A DNA stretch of 64,000 nucleotides from Streptomyces sp. NBC_00659 (GTDB taxonomy: Bacteria; Actinomycetota; Actinomycetes; Streptomycetales; Streptomycetaceae), in assembly GCF_036226925.1 (NCBI RefSeq), contig NZ_CP109031.1, positions 6,076,001 through 6,140,000 on the forward strand, written 5' to 3'. The position numbers and the translations under genes were made by a program. This document shows positions 7,637 to 15,830 of this stretch, piece after piece. The notes below the pieces were generated by a model. That model worked only from the letters and a program-made list of their open reading frames with translations. It ran no database searches and had not been told where the DNA came from. Position 1 is the first letter of the stretch; every line of letters begins with the position of its first letter.

Positions 7637-8284
7637 ATGGCCCTCCCGCCCCGCCCCGCCGCGACCGTGCTCACGGCCCTCGCCGTGCTGATCACCCTCG
7701 GCCTGCCGGGTCCCGCGTACGCGGACGACGGTGACCCCAGTGCCCCGCCCGGCAGTGTCACCACCTCCCCGCCCCCCGACGTCGACGCCAACAGCCCGGG
7801 GCTCAAACTCGCCGACGGCGCGACCCTGGCGCCCGCCAAGGTGCTCGACATCAAGTCGGTCGTGGAGGACCTGGGCGGCGAGGAGCGCCGGGAGGACACC
7901 AACTCGGACGTGACGTTCGCGCTCCAGGCGGAGGTCCTCTTCCCCAAGGACAGCTCCAAGCTCAACCCGGAGTCCCAGTCCCGTATCCAGGCGATCGCCG
8001 ACGAGATCAAGGCCCAGCACGCGACGACCGTCCGCGTCTTCGGATTCACCGACAACCTCGGCTCGTACGCGCACGGCCTGACCCTCTCCAAGAAGCGCGC
8101 GGAAGAGGTGCACGACGGCCTGGCCGCGGTGCTCGGCTCCGTGGAGGCGGACATCACCTTCGAGGTGCGCGGCTACAGCGAGGACTACCCGATCGCCGAC
8201 AACACCTCGGAGCAGGGCCGCCGCAAGAACCGACGGGTGGAGGTGACCTTCCCGAGGGGCGCCGCGGACGGGAACAGCGCCTGA
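7637..8284 (+). CDS. Secreted OmpA-domain (peptidoglycan-binding) protein
   Basis: A 215-residue protein with a Sec signal peptide (cleavage near AYA-DDG, residue about 31) and an OmpA C-terminal-like domain (about 95-210). The domain shows VLFPKDSSKLNPES, the helix SKKRAEEVHDGL and the terminal NRRVEVTF. Such domains bind meso- or LL-diaminopimelic acid in peptidoglycan. In a monoderm it probably anchors the pilus apparatus or lipoprotein to the wall. A perfect 14-bp palindrome (TGACGCGCGCGTCA, 8282-8295) overlaps its stop. Confidence 0.85.
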   Translation: MALPPRPAATVLTALAVLITLGLPGPAYADDGDPSAPPGSVTTSPPPDVDANSPGLKLADGATLAPAKVLDIKSVVEDLGGEERREDTNSDVTFALQAEVLFPKDSSKLNPESQSRIQAIADEIKAQHATTVRVFGFTDNLGSYAHGLTLSKKRAEEVHDGLAAVLGSVEADITFEVRGYSEDYPIADNTSEQGRRKNRRVEVTFPRGAADGNSA

Positions 8285-8369
8285 CGCGCGCGTCACCTTC
8301 TCCCGCGCCCGGCCTCCTGGCAGCATGCCCCCGACGAACGGGTCGCGCACGAGGTCGATGGAGTCCGCC

Positions 8370-8981
8370 ATGAGGAAGATCGTGTTGATGATGTCGGTGT
8401 CCCTCGACGGATACATCGAGGGCCCGAACCGCGAGATCGACTGGCACCGGGTCGACGCCGAACTGCACCAGCACTTCAACGACCTGATCAGAGGCTTCGG
8501 CGCCCTGATGTCCGGACGGGTGACCTACGAGCTGATGGCCGCCTACTGGCCGACGGCCGACAAGGACCCGGACATCAGCCCGGAGATGGCCGAGTTCGCC
8601 GGGATCTGGCGGAACATTCCCAAGGTGGTGTTCTCGCGGACGCTCGAGCGCGGCACGGGGCACACCACGGTCGTACGGGAGGTCGTGCCCGAGGAGATCC
8701 TGGCCCTGAAGGCGCAGGAGGGCGGCGACCTCGCGCTCGGCGGCGCCGATCTCGCCGCGGAGTTCCTGCGCCTGGGCCTCGTGGACGAGATCAGGCTGTA
8801 CGTGCACCCCGTCCTCATCGGGGCCGGCAAGCCGCTGTTCCCGGAGGCCGAGGCCCCGACCGACCTCCGCCTCATCGAGACGCGGACCTTCGGCAACGGC
8901 GTCGCCCTCCTGCGCTACGAGCGGGACACCACGGCCGGTACGGGTGACGCCCCGGGGACGGCCGGCACCGAAGGCGCGTAG
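8370..8981 (+). CDS. Dihydrofolate reductase-like protein (RibD C-terminal domain)
   Basis: A 203-residue single-domain protein of the RibD C-terminal family. It begins MRKIVLMMSVSLDGYIEGP and contains LMSGRVTYELM and the glycine-rich DLALGGADLAAEFLRLGLVDE segment that binds NADPH in relatives. The start is ATG8370 with GGAG at 8360-8363; ATG8358 is an alternative. The true substrate of such stand-alone proteins is usually unknown. The C-terminal 15 residues are low complexity. Confidence 0.85.
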   Translation: MRKIVLMMSVSLDGYIEGPNREIDWHRVDAELHQHFNDLIRGFGALMSGRVTYELMAAYWPTADKDPDISPEMAEFAGIWRNIPKVVFSRTLERGTGHTTVVREVVPEEILALKAQEGGDLALGGADLAAEFLRLGLVDEIRLYVHPVLIGAGKPLFPEAEAPTDLRLIETRTFGNGVALLRYERDTTAGTGDAPGTAGTEGA

Positions 8982-9029
8982 GCGGTCGGGTGTGGTGGGT
9001 CACCCGGGTCGCCTGGGTAGGAAGCCGGC

Positions 9030-9905
9030 ATGACCTCCCTCGGTGTTGTCTTCCGGCCCCAACTGCCCCCCGAGCGGCTGCGCGCCCTGGCGCGCGAGGC
9101 GGAGGAGGCGGGACTAGAGGAACTGTGGCTGTGGGAGGACTGCTTCCTCGAAGGGGGCATCTCCACCGCCGCGGCGGCGCTCGCCTGGACCGAGCGTCTG
9201 CGGGTGGGAGTGGGACTGCTGCCCGTCCCGCTGCGGAACGTCGCCGTCACGGCGATGGAGGCCGCCACCCTGCACCGGCTGTTCCCCGGGCGGGCCGCCG
9301 TCGCGGTCGGCCACGGCGTCCAGGACTGGATGGGGCAGGTCGGGGCGCGGGCCGAGTCGCCCCTGACGTTGCTGCACGAGCATCTCGACGCGCTGCGCGC
9401 CCTGCTGCGCGGCGAGCGCGTGACCACCCAGGGGCGGTACGTACGACTCGACGGAGTCGCCCTCGACTGGCCGCCCGCCGACGCGCCCGACGTCCTCACC
9501 GGCGCCACCGGGCCCCGTACGCTCCGCCTCGCCGGTGAGGCCGCCGACGGCACGGTCCTCACCGCCTCCACCACCGCCGACGGGGTACGGCGGGCCCGCC
9601 GGCTCATCGACGAGGGGCGGCAGAGGTCCGGCCGGACGGAGGGACACCACCGGGTCGTCGTCTATCTGCGCACCGCCACCGGGGCGGACGCCGGTGCCCG
9701 GCTGCGCGCCGAGACCGAGGCCGAGGGCGAGAGCGTCGTCCCGGAACTCGGGGTCGCGGGCGACGCGGACGCCGTCGCCGAGGCCGTCCAGCGTCTCGTG
9801 GACGCCGGCGCCGACACGGTGGTCCTCCAGCCCACCGCCGACGAGCCGGACCCCGAGGGCTTCGTCCGCTTCGCGGCCGGACAGGTGCGCCCGCTGGTCC
9901 CCTGA
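9030..9905 (+). CDS. LLM-class flavin-dependent oxidoreductase
   Basis: A 291-residue protein of the bacterial luciferase-like/F420-dependent superfamily. It has the TIM-barrel start LGVVFRPQLPPERLRALAREAEEAGLEELW, the segment RVGVGLLPVPLRNVAVTAMEAATL, and GRAAVAVGHGVQDWMGQ, which matches cofactor-binding loops of the family. It is slightly short compared with the usual 300-340. Whether it uses FMN or F420 cannot be told. It stands alone on the plus strand. Confidence 0.85.
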   Translation: MTSLGVVFRPQLPPERLRALAREAEEAGLEELWLWEDCFLEGGISTAAAALAWTERLRVGVGLLPVPLRNVAVTAMEAATLHRLFPGRAAVAVGHGVQDWMGQVGARAESPLTLLHEHLDALRALLRGERVTTQGRYVRLDGVALDWPPADAPDVLTGATGPRTLRLAGEAADGTVLTASTTADGVRRARRLIDEGRQRSGRTEGHHRVVVYLRTATGADAGARLRAETEAEGESVVPELGVAGDADAVAEAVQRLVDAGADTVVLQPTADEPDPEGFVRFAAGQVRPLVP

Positions 9906-10170
9906 TCCCCTGATCCCCCGACCCCCTCATCCGCGGGCCCGCAGGGCATGATCCACGGCCGCGCGAGCAGATTGACCGAAAAGCTCCCAATGAGGGTCGC
10001 TCGGTGGGAGATGTCCGTCCGGATGACGGGCGGCGGGGCGGGGTGCGGCGCGCCGCGTGCGGGAGATCTGCACGGGGTTTCCACATCGTTATCGATCGGC
10101 TGTCGCCAGGAATGTTTGGCTGACGTAAGTTCAGACCAAGGTAATTCGCGTGAGCAAAGCTGCGCGTGTG
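9906..10170. other. Intergenic region without a recognisable gene
   Basis: This stretch separates the LLM gene from the convergent DUF192 gene. It is less GC-rich than its flanks around 10080-10160. No frame with Streptomyces codon bias or family motif was found on either strand. The DUF192 terminator follows directly. Confidence 0.5.
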
Positions 10171-10201
10171 GCACCGCGCAGCGGAGGGGGCTGCGCGGTG
10201 C
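10171..10201 (-). terminator. Terminator of the DUF192 gene
   Basis: A perfect 11-bp stem (10171-10181 with 10191-10201) encloses a 9-base loop. It lies 23 bases beyond the DUF192 stop on the minus strand. It has no T-run, as is common for Streptomyces hairpins. Confidence 0.6.
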
Positions 10202-10223
10202 TGCCTTGCCCGGTGACGTGACG

Positions 10224-10559
10224 TCAGGTGTGCCGGACCGTGATCCGCACGCCGCGCCGCACGCCCCACCGCTCCATCGACCCGGCCTCCGCCTCCAGGA
10301 CCTGCCGGGCCCGCGGTCGCGGCAGTCCCAGCCGGCCCGGACGCATCGTACGTACCGCCAGGACCCGCGACGACCGGTCCAGATAGGCGACGTCGATCGC
10401 GAACCGCATTCCCAGGGTGTGCACCGAGTTCGCCGGTGTGAGCAGCAGTGCGCCCTCGATCCCCCGGCGTCCGAGGAGCCCCCGCCGCCGGGCGCGCGCC
10501 GTGGCGGCGAGTTCCAGGGGTACCGGCTCGGGTGTCCTGTCGGTCGTGAACGTGGCCAT
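10224..10559 (-). CDS. DUF192 family protein
   Basis: A 111-residue DUF192 protein. The core motifs are LLGRRGIEGALLLTP, then NSVHTLGMRFAIDVAYLD and RPGRLGLPRPRARQVLEAEAGS. DUF192 proteins are small beta-rich proteins, many of them periplasmic. This one has no obvious signal peptide, and its function is unknown. The ATG at 10559 is chosen because the family motif begins soon after it; an upstream extension would be non-conserved. In Streptomyces such genes often lie near Tad genes, which fits here. Confidence 0.85.
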   Translation of the reverse strand: MATFTTDRTPEPVPLELAATARARRRGLLGRRGIEGALLLTPANSVHTLGMRFAIDVAYLDRSSRVLAVRTMRPGRLGLPRPRARQVLEAEAGSMERWGVRRGVRITVRHT

Positions 10560-10627
10560 GGGCGCGAAGTTAGCGGGTGAGTCAAGCGGAAGGCCGCCAG
10601 GTGGATCACCCGCCCGGAGTACGGGCC

Positions 10628-10646
10628 GACGTGGCGGCGCCACGTC
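10628..10646. promoter_or_regulatory. 19-bp dyad upstream of the DUF192 gene
   Basis: GACGTGGCG at 10628-10636 is the exact inverse of 10638-10646 with a single central base. It lies about 70 bp upstream of the DUF192 start on the minus strand, a plausible operator position. Confidence 0.4.
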
Positions 10647-10699
10647 CCGGGAGTGCTCATGAACCCCCTGGATCTCTGTCGATCCTTCACGATTCCCTT

Positions 10700-10721
10700 T
10701 GAATCAGCCATGAATCAGCCA
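10700..10721 (+). repeat. 11-bp tandem direct repeat
   Basis: The unit TGAATCAGCCA occurs twice head-to-tail (10700-10710, 10711-10721), followed by a partial TGATCA. It lies between the divergent DUF192 gene and the putative small RNA and may be a binding site. Confidence 0.5.
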
Positions 10722-10762
10722 TGATCACACCCGGAATCGATGGTTCCATGCTTGTCGTGGCG

Positions 10763-10789
10763 TTGCCGGGCGACTCCGGAGAGTAGTTG
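10763..10789 (+). promoter_or_regulatory. Candidate promoter of the small RNA
   Basis: TTGCCG (10763-10768) and TAGTTG (10784-10789) are separated by 15 bases. They would start a transcript near 10797, giving an RNA of about 90 bases ending at the T-run. The spacing is one or two bases short of ideal. Confidence 0.3.
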
Positions 10790-10796
10790 TGGCACG

Positions 10797-10886
10797 CGGA
10801 TGCACGCAGCATCACTTACGAAGGGTTATGGTGGAAACCCCCCCTCGGGCCGGTCCGTCTCCCCCCCACGGACCGGCCCGTTTTTT
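10797..10886 (+). ncRNA. Probable 6C small RNA
   Basis: The region has two separate runs of exactly seven C (10838-10844 and 10861-10867). The second sits in the loop of a strong hairpin followed by six T, and the first lies just upstream in ATGGTGGAAACCCCCCC. This matches the actinobacterial 6C RNA family, defined by C-rich loops and usually ending in an intrinsic terminator. No protein frame fits. The 5' end is approximate. From memory, 6C RNAs pair with G-rich mRNA regions near start sites. The neighbouring aldo/keto reductase is on the opposite strand. Confidence 0.65.
10846..10886 (+). terminator. Strong intrinsic terminator of the small RNA
   Basis: A perfect 13-bp stem (10846-10858 with 10868-10880) with a 9-base C-rich loop is followed by TTTTTT (10881-10886). 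It is one of the few canonical T-tailed terminators in the window. Confidence 0.9.
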
Positions 10887-10967
10887 GTGCCCGCGACGGC
10901 CCGCCCGGCAGGCGCCCCCGTGCGCCCCCGGGAGGGGTCGCCCGGCTCGGCCCGGGATCGCGGTGAC

Positions 10968-12005
<1,038 letters not shown>

Positions 12006-12149
12006 GGGGACGAACCTATGTCAGGGTGCACAGGCCCCTCGGGAGCCCTCGCGTTCCGCGGGGGTAGGCTTCGCCCCGGGGGACCGCCACATGGACAGGG
12101 ACTGTGCTCGGGCGCGTCTGTCCGATCCGCACAAAGGGGCTGACAACAC

Positions 12150-12923
12150 GTGACCTTGCGCGACAACCTGCGCCGCCTGCTGGTCAGGTTCTATGCACGC
12201 AGGGTGGAAGGCCACCTCGATCACGACCAGGTGCCCAAGCACATCGGCGTCATCATGGACGGCAACCGCCGCTGGGCGAAGGCCGCCGGCTCCACCACCG
12301 CCCAGGGACACCGGGCCGGAGCGGACAAGATCGAGGAATTCCTCGGCTGGTGCTCCGAGACCGATGTCGAGGTCGTCACCCTGTGGCTGCTGTCCACCGA
12401 CAACTTCGACCGCCCGCAGGAGGAGCTCGGTCCGCTCCTCGGCATCATCGAGGGCGTCGTCCGCACGCTGGCGGCCGACGGCCGCTGGCGGGTGCACCAC
12501 GTCGGGACGCGGGACATCCTGCCGTCCCCGATGCAGTCGGCCCTCAAGGAGGCCGAGGAGGCCACCGCCCATGTCGAGGGGATAGTCGTCAACGTCGCCA
12601 TCGGCTACGGCGGCCGCCAGGAGATCGCCGACGCGGTGCGCTCGATGATCCTCGACGCGGCCGACAAGGGGACCTCGATGGAGGACCTCGCGGACCGCGT
12701 CGACGTCGACCTGATCGGCAAGCACCTCTACACCGGTGCCCAGCCCGATCCGGACCTGGTGATCCGCACCAGCGGCGAGCAGCGGCTGTCCGGATTCATG
12801 CTCTGGCAGACCGCCCACTCCGAGTACTACTTCTGCGAAGTCTTCTGGCCGGCCTTCCGCAAAGTCGACTTCCTGCGCGCCCTGCGCGACTACGCGGCGC
12901 GACACCGTCGTTACGGAGGCTGA
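12150..12923 (+). CDS. uppS: Isoprenyl transferase (undecaprenyl diphosphate synthase type)
   Basis: A 257-residue cis-prenyltransferase that builds the polyprenyl carrier lipid for cell wall synthesis. The catalytic Asp is in [13 protein letters not shown], followed by [17 protein letters not shown], and the C-terminal [29 protein letters not shown] signature. Length is normal. The start is GTG12150 with AAAGGGG about 10 bases upstream. A strong terminator follows at once, so it appears monocistronic. Confidence 0.95.
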   Translation: MTLRDNLRRLLVRFYARRVEGHLDHDQVPKHIGVIMDGNRRWAKAAGSTTAQGHRAGADKIEEFLGWCSETDVEVVTLWLLSTDNFDRPQEELGPLLGIIEGVVRTLAADGRWRVHHVGTRDILPSPMQSALKEAEEATAHVEGIVVNVAIGYGGRQEIADAVRSMILDAADKGTSMEDLADRVDVDLIGKHLYTGAQPDPDLVIRTSGEQRLSGFMLWQTAHSEYYFCEVFWPAFRKVDFLRALRDYAARHRRYGG

Positions 12924-12927
12924 ATTC

Positions 12928-12958
12928 CGGGGTGCCCCGTGCTGCGCGGGGCACCCCG
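12928..12958 (+). terminator. Terminator of uppS
   Basis: A perfect 12-bp stem (12928-12939 with 12947-12958) and a 7-base loop lie 5 bases after the uppS stop. Confidence 0.85.
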
Positions 12959-13020
12959 TGGGGACGTACGTCATCGGGAGTTAACGAACGCGCCGTCATA
13001 TGCCGTGGCATGGCTTCGCT

Positions 13021-13099
13021 GGTTCGAGGGCATAAGCCTTGCAGGTCGATGCCCGAACCACGGGTGTCGTATCTCAGCGGACGGCTCGGGGCCGTCCGC
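13021..13099 (+). other. Structured leader upstream of the phoH gene
   Basis: Two hairpins follow each other. In the first, GGTTC/GAACC and GGGCAT/ATGCCC pair across 13021-13059 with one bulge. In the second, a perfect 9-bp stem pairs 13077-13085 with 13091-13099 around a 5-base loop. They lie about 145-220 bases before the phoH start and after the uppS terminator, so they could belong to the phoH 5' UTR. No known riboswitch consensus is recognised. Confidence 0.45.
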
Positions 13100-13243
13100 C
13101 CGGGAGGCCCTTTGCACCAGCCCGACCGTGCGGTCAGTACGGACGAAGCGGAGGGCCGGTTTTCGGCCCGTGCATCGGTGCCGGCAACCGGTCCAGATCT
13201 CCTTCGTCGCTCCCCGACCTCATCCGAGGGGGTACGTCCTTCC

Positions 13244-14569
13244 GTGGTGACCAGCACAAAGCGCCGCAAGCCAGACCGGCGCACCTATGTTCTCGACACC
13301 AGCGTCCTGCTGGCCGACCCGAATGCCCTGAGCCGCTTCGACGAGCACGAAGTCGTGCTTCCGATCGTCGTGGTCACGGAGCTGGAGGCCAAGCGGCACC
13401 ATCCCGAACTCGGCTACTTCGCCCGGCAGGCCCTGCGCCTGCTCGACGAGTTCCGGGTCCGGCACGGCCGCCTCGACTCCCCGATTCCCGTCGGGGAGCT
13501 CGGCGGGACGGTTCGGGTCGAGCTCAACCACTCGGACCCCAGCGTCCTGCCCAGCGGGTACCGCCTGGGGGACAACGACTCCCGCATCCTCGCGGTCGCC
13601 CGCAACCTGCAGGCCGAGGGATACGACGTCACCGTCGTCTCGAAGGACCTGCCGCTCAGGATCAAGGCGTCCTCCGTGGGTCTCCTCGCCGAGGAGTACC
13701 GCGCGGAGCTCGCCATCACGGGCTCCTCCGGCTGGACCGGAATGTCCGAACTGAGCCTGGCCGGCGAACAGGTGGACATCCTCTTCGAGGAGGGACACGT
13801 CCATGTCCCCGAAGCGGCCGGTCTGCCGGTCCACACGGGTCTGACGATCCAGTCGGAGCGCGGCAAGGCCCTAGGCCGTGTCACCGCCGACGGCGACGTC
13901 CGGCTCGTACGCGGCGATCGTGAGGCGTTCGGCATCAAGGGCCGCAGTGCCGAGCAGCGCATCGCGCTCGATCTGCTGCTCGACCCGGACATCGGGATCG
14001 TGTCGATGGGCGGCCGGGCCGGCACCGGCAAGTCCGCGCTCGCGCTGTGCGCGGGCCTGGAGGCCGTCCTCGAACGCCGCCAGCACCAGAAGGTGATGGT
14101 CTTCCGGCCGCTGTACGCGGTGGGCGGGCAGGAGCTCGGCTATCTGCCCGGCTCCGAGTCCGAGAAGATGAGCCCCTGGGCCCAGGCGGTCTTCGACACG
14201 CTCTCCGCGGTCACCAGCCGCGAGGTCATCGAGGAGGTCACCGCGCGCGGCATGCTGGAGGTCCTGCCGCTCACGCACATCCGCGGCCGCTCGCTCCACG
14301 ACGCGTTCGTGATCGTGGACGAGGCCCAGTCCCTGGAACGGAACGTCCTGTTGACCGTTCTGTCCCGGATCGGGGCCAATTCACGGGTCGTTCTGACCCA
14401 TGACGTGGCACAAAGGGACAATCTGCGCGTCGGGCGCTATGACGGAGTGGTCGCCGTCGTAGAGAAGTTGAAGGGCCATCCGCTCTTCGCGCACGTCACG
14501 CTGAATCGTTCCGAGAGGTCCCAGATTGCGGCACTCGTGACCGAAATGCTGGAGGACGGGCAGATCTGA
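13244..14569 (+). CDS. PIN-domain/PhoH-like ATPase
   Basis: A 441-residue protein fusing an N-terminal PIN nuclease domain ([18 protein letters not shown], with acidic residues through [12 protein letters not shown] and [11 protein letters not shown], about 10-150) to a C-terminal PhoH ATPase. The ATPase has Walker [14 protein letters not shown] (about 253-265) and Walker [15 protein letters not shown]. Relatives are RNA helicase/nuclease toxin-like proteins implicated in RNA turnover. GTG13244 is preferred because GAGGGGG lies at 13226-13232; GTG13247 is possible. It is not a phosphate-regulon protein on this evidence. Confidence 0.92.
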   Translation: MVTSTKRRKPDRRTYVLDTSVLLADPNALSRFDEHEVVLPIVVVTELEAKRHHPELGYFARQALRLLDEFRVRHGRLDSPIPVGELGGTVRVELNHSDPSVLPSGYRLGDNDSRILAVARNLQAEGYDVTVVSKDLPLRIKASSVGLLAEEYRAELAITGSSGWTGMSELSLAGEQVDILFEEGHVHVPEAAGLPVHTGLTIQSERGKALGRVTADGDVRLVRGDREAFGIKGRSAEQRIALDLLLDPDIGIVSMGGRAGTGKSALALCAGLEAVLERRQHQKVMVFRPLYAVGGQELGYLPGSESEKMSPWAQAVFDTLSAVTSREVIEEVTARGMLEVLPLTHIRGRSLHDAFVIVDEAQSLERNVLLTVLSRIGANSRVVLTHDVAQRDNLRVGRYDGVVAVVEKLKGHPLFAHVTLNRSERSQIAALVTEMLEDGQI

Positions 14570-14615
14570 TCCCGGCTGTCCCACCTGGTCAAAGGGTGGT
14601 GGATACACGCTGGTT

Positions 14616-14657
14616 GGCGCCGTCCGGCAAAGGCGAAGAGCCTAGCCGGGCGGCGTC
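14616..14657 (+). terminator. Probable terminator of phoH
   Basis: A 13-position stem with two imperfect positions (14616-14628 with 14645-14657) is topped by an AGGC/GCCT helix. It begins 46 bases after the phoH stop. Confidence 0.6.
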
Positions 14658-14699
14658 TTGCTGCGCTGGCGTTTCCAGGAAACAGCTGAGGCAAACGGG

Positions 14700-14715
14700 G
14701 TGTGAGCTTTCACAC
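14700..14715. promoter_or_regulatory. GTGTGA-N4-TCACAC inverted repeat
   Basis: A perfect 6-bp dyad with a 4-base spacer lies just upstream of the candidate promoter of the transglycosylase-like gene. Its shape is operator-like. No cognate regulator is identified. Confidence 0.4.
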
Positions 14716-14726
14716 GCGACACGGAA

Positions 14727-14757
14727 TTGCCGTGCGGAGCCGGGTTACGGCTAAAGT
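14727..14757 (+). promoter_or_regulatory. Candidate promoter of the transglycosylase-like gene
   Basis: TTGCCG (14727-14732) and TAAAGT (14752-14757) are spaced 19 bases apart. This would give a leader of about 230 bases that contains a hairpin (14789-14810). No cyclic di-AMP riboswitch consensus is seen. Confidence 0.35.
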
Positions 14758-14788
14758 CTCATTCCTGTCAGGCCCCGCATACGACACA

Positions 14789-14810
14789 GCCGTACCCCCA
14801 GCGGTACGGC
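14789..14810 (+). other. Leader hairpin upstream of the transglycosylase-like gene
   Basis: A perfect 8-bp stem (14789-14796 with 14803-14810) encloses a 6-base loop in the long untranslated region 14758-14996. The rest of that region shows no gene. Confidence 0.5.
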
Positions 14811-14996
14811 AACACCGGAACCTCAGAACTCCATAGAGCCGTCGTATGCCGCCCGCGCACCACGCGGCGCTCCCCCAGCGGGAGTTGCCCACCGGGCCCG
14901 TGTCTCCCCGTGACCCCGCAGTTGGGAGGCCAGCGCCGAGGGGCACGATTGCGTCCGCGAGGGTCACCTAAACGGGCGATGCTGGAAGGAAACCGT

Positions 14997-15695
14997 GTGA
15001 GCCGGATTTCGGTCCGGGGATTCGCAGTGGCTTCGGCCACCGCGGTCACCGCCGTCGGAAGCGTGGTCGGAGTTGCCTCGGGCAGCGTCGCCCAGCCCTC
15101 GAACGATGCCGAGGCGACGGCGAGCGACTCGACTCTCCTCGCTGACATACCTGCGGGCCAGCAGGCCCAGGTGCAGACCGCGTCCCTGACGCAGCAGGCC
15201 GACGCCCAGGCCATCGCGGCCGACGCGAGCGCCAAGAAGGACGCCGAGGCAGCCGCCCGCAAGCAGGCGGCCGACGACGCGGTCGCGAAGCAGAAGGCCG
15301 CGGCCAAGGCCGAGCAGGCAGCCAAGGAGCGCGAGGAAGCCGAGAAGGCAGCCAGCCGCTCCGCGACGCGTGACGCCTCCAGCTTCTCGGTCCAGTCCTC
15401 GTACAGCGTCGCCCAGATCCAGGCGATGGCGGCCCAGATGGTGCCGAGCGGTCAGTTCCAGTGCTTCAGCAACATCGTGAACCACGAGTCGAGCTGGAAC
15501 TACCACGCTGTCAACGCCTCTTCGGGTGCCTACGGCCTCTTCCAGGCCCTGCCCGCGGGCAAGTACGCGTCCGCCGGGTCCGACTGGCAGACCAATCCGG
15601 CCACCCAGATCAAGTGGGGCCTGAGCTACATGAACGGCCGGTACGGCAGCCCCTGTGAGGCATGGTCGTTCTGGCAGGCCAACCACTGGTACTAG
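14997..15695 (+). CDS. Secreted lytic transglycosylase-like (SLT-fold) cell wall protein
   Basis: A 232-residue exported protein. After a signal sequence (about 1-37) comes an Ala/Lys/Glu-rich coiled-coil segment (about 60-130). A C-terminal transglycosylase-like domain follows with NIVNHESSWNYHAVNASSGAYGLFQALPAGKYASAG, in which the Glu of HESSW is the likely catalytic acid. It ends in the common CEAWSFWQANHWY. GTG14997 is chosen because GGAAGGA is 6 bases upstream. It probably cleaves peptidoglycan during growth or germination. A long structured leader precedes it. Confidence 0.88.
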   Translation: MSRISVRGFAVASATAVTAVGSVVGVASGSVAQPSNDAEATASDSTLLADIPAGQQAQVQTASLTQQADAQAIAADASAKKDAEAAARKQAADDAVAKQKAAAKAEQAAKEREEAEKAASRSATRDASSFSVQSSYSVAQIQAMAAQMVPSGQFQCFSNIVNHESSWNYHAVNASSGAYGLFQALPAGKYASAGSDWQTNPATQIKWGLSYMNGRYGSPCEAWSFWQANHWY

Positions 15696-15726
15696 TTCCA
15701 CGCCGTACGCCGGCGGCTCAACCTTG

Positions 15727-15761
15727 CGAAGCCCCTCCCCGTCCTAGGGGGAGGGGCTTCG
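15727..15761 (+). terminator. Terminator of the transglycosylase-like gene
   Basis: A perfect 14-bp stem (15727-15740 with 15748-15761) with a 7-base loop lies 31 bases after the stop. Confidence 0.88.
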
Positions 15762-15830
15762 GCCATGTACGGTCGGACCCGACGACTCCAGGGGGGAGTG
15801 GTGGGGAGCAGCGGGGGAAGAGGACGCATC

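Noticed and set aside
8282..8295. TGACGCGCGCGTCA palindrome as an operator of the DHFR-like gene
   Set aside because: It overlaps the OmpA gene stop and is made of CG alternation, so it is likely to occur by chance in such DNA.
13021..13059. tRNA-like arm (GGTTCGA with a long stem)
   Set aside because: There is no acceptor stem, anticodon arm or D arm around it; it is a simple two-part hairpin.
12104..13243. Extension of the phoH frame upstream across uppS
   Set aside because: The frame is open only because it overlaps uppS out of frame; a strong terminator and a GTG with ribosome binding site define phoH from 13244.
14570..14996. Possible c-di-AMP (ydaO-type) riboswitch before the transglycosylase-like gene
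   Set aside because: The conserved blocks of that riboswitch could not be found; only a simple hairpin and a dyad are visible.
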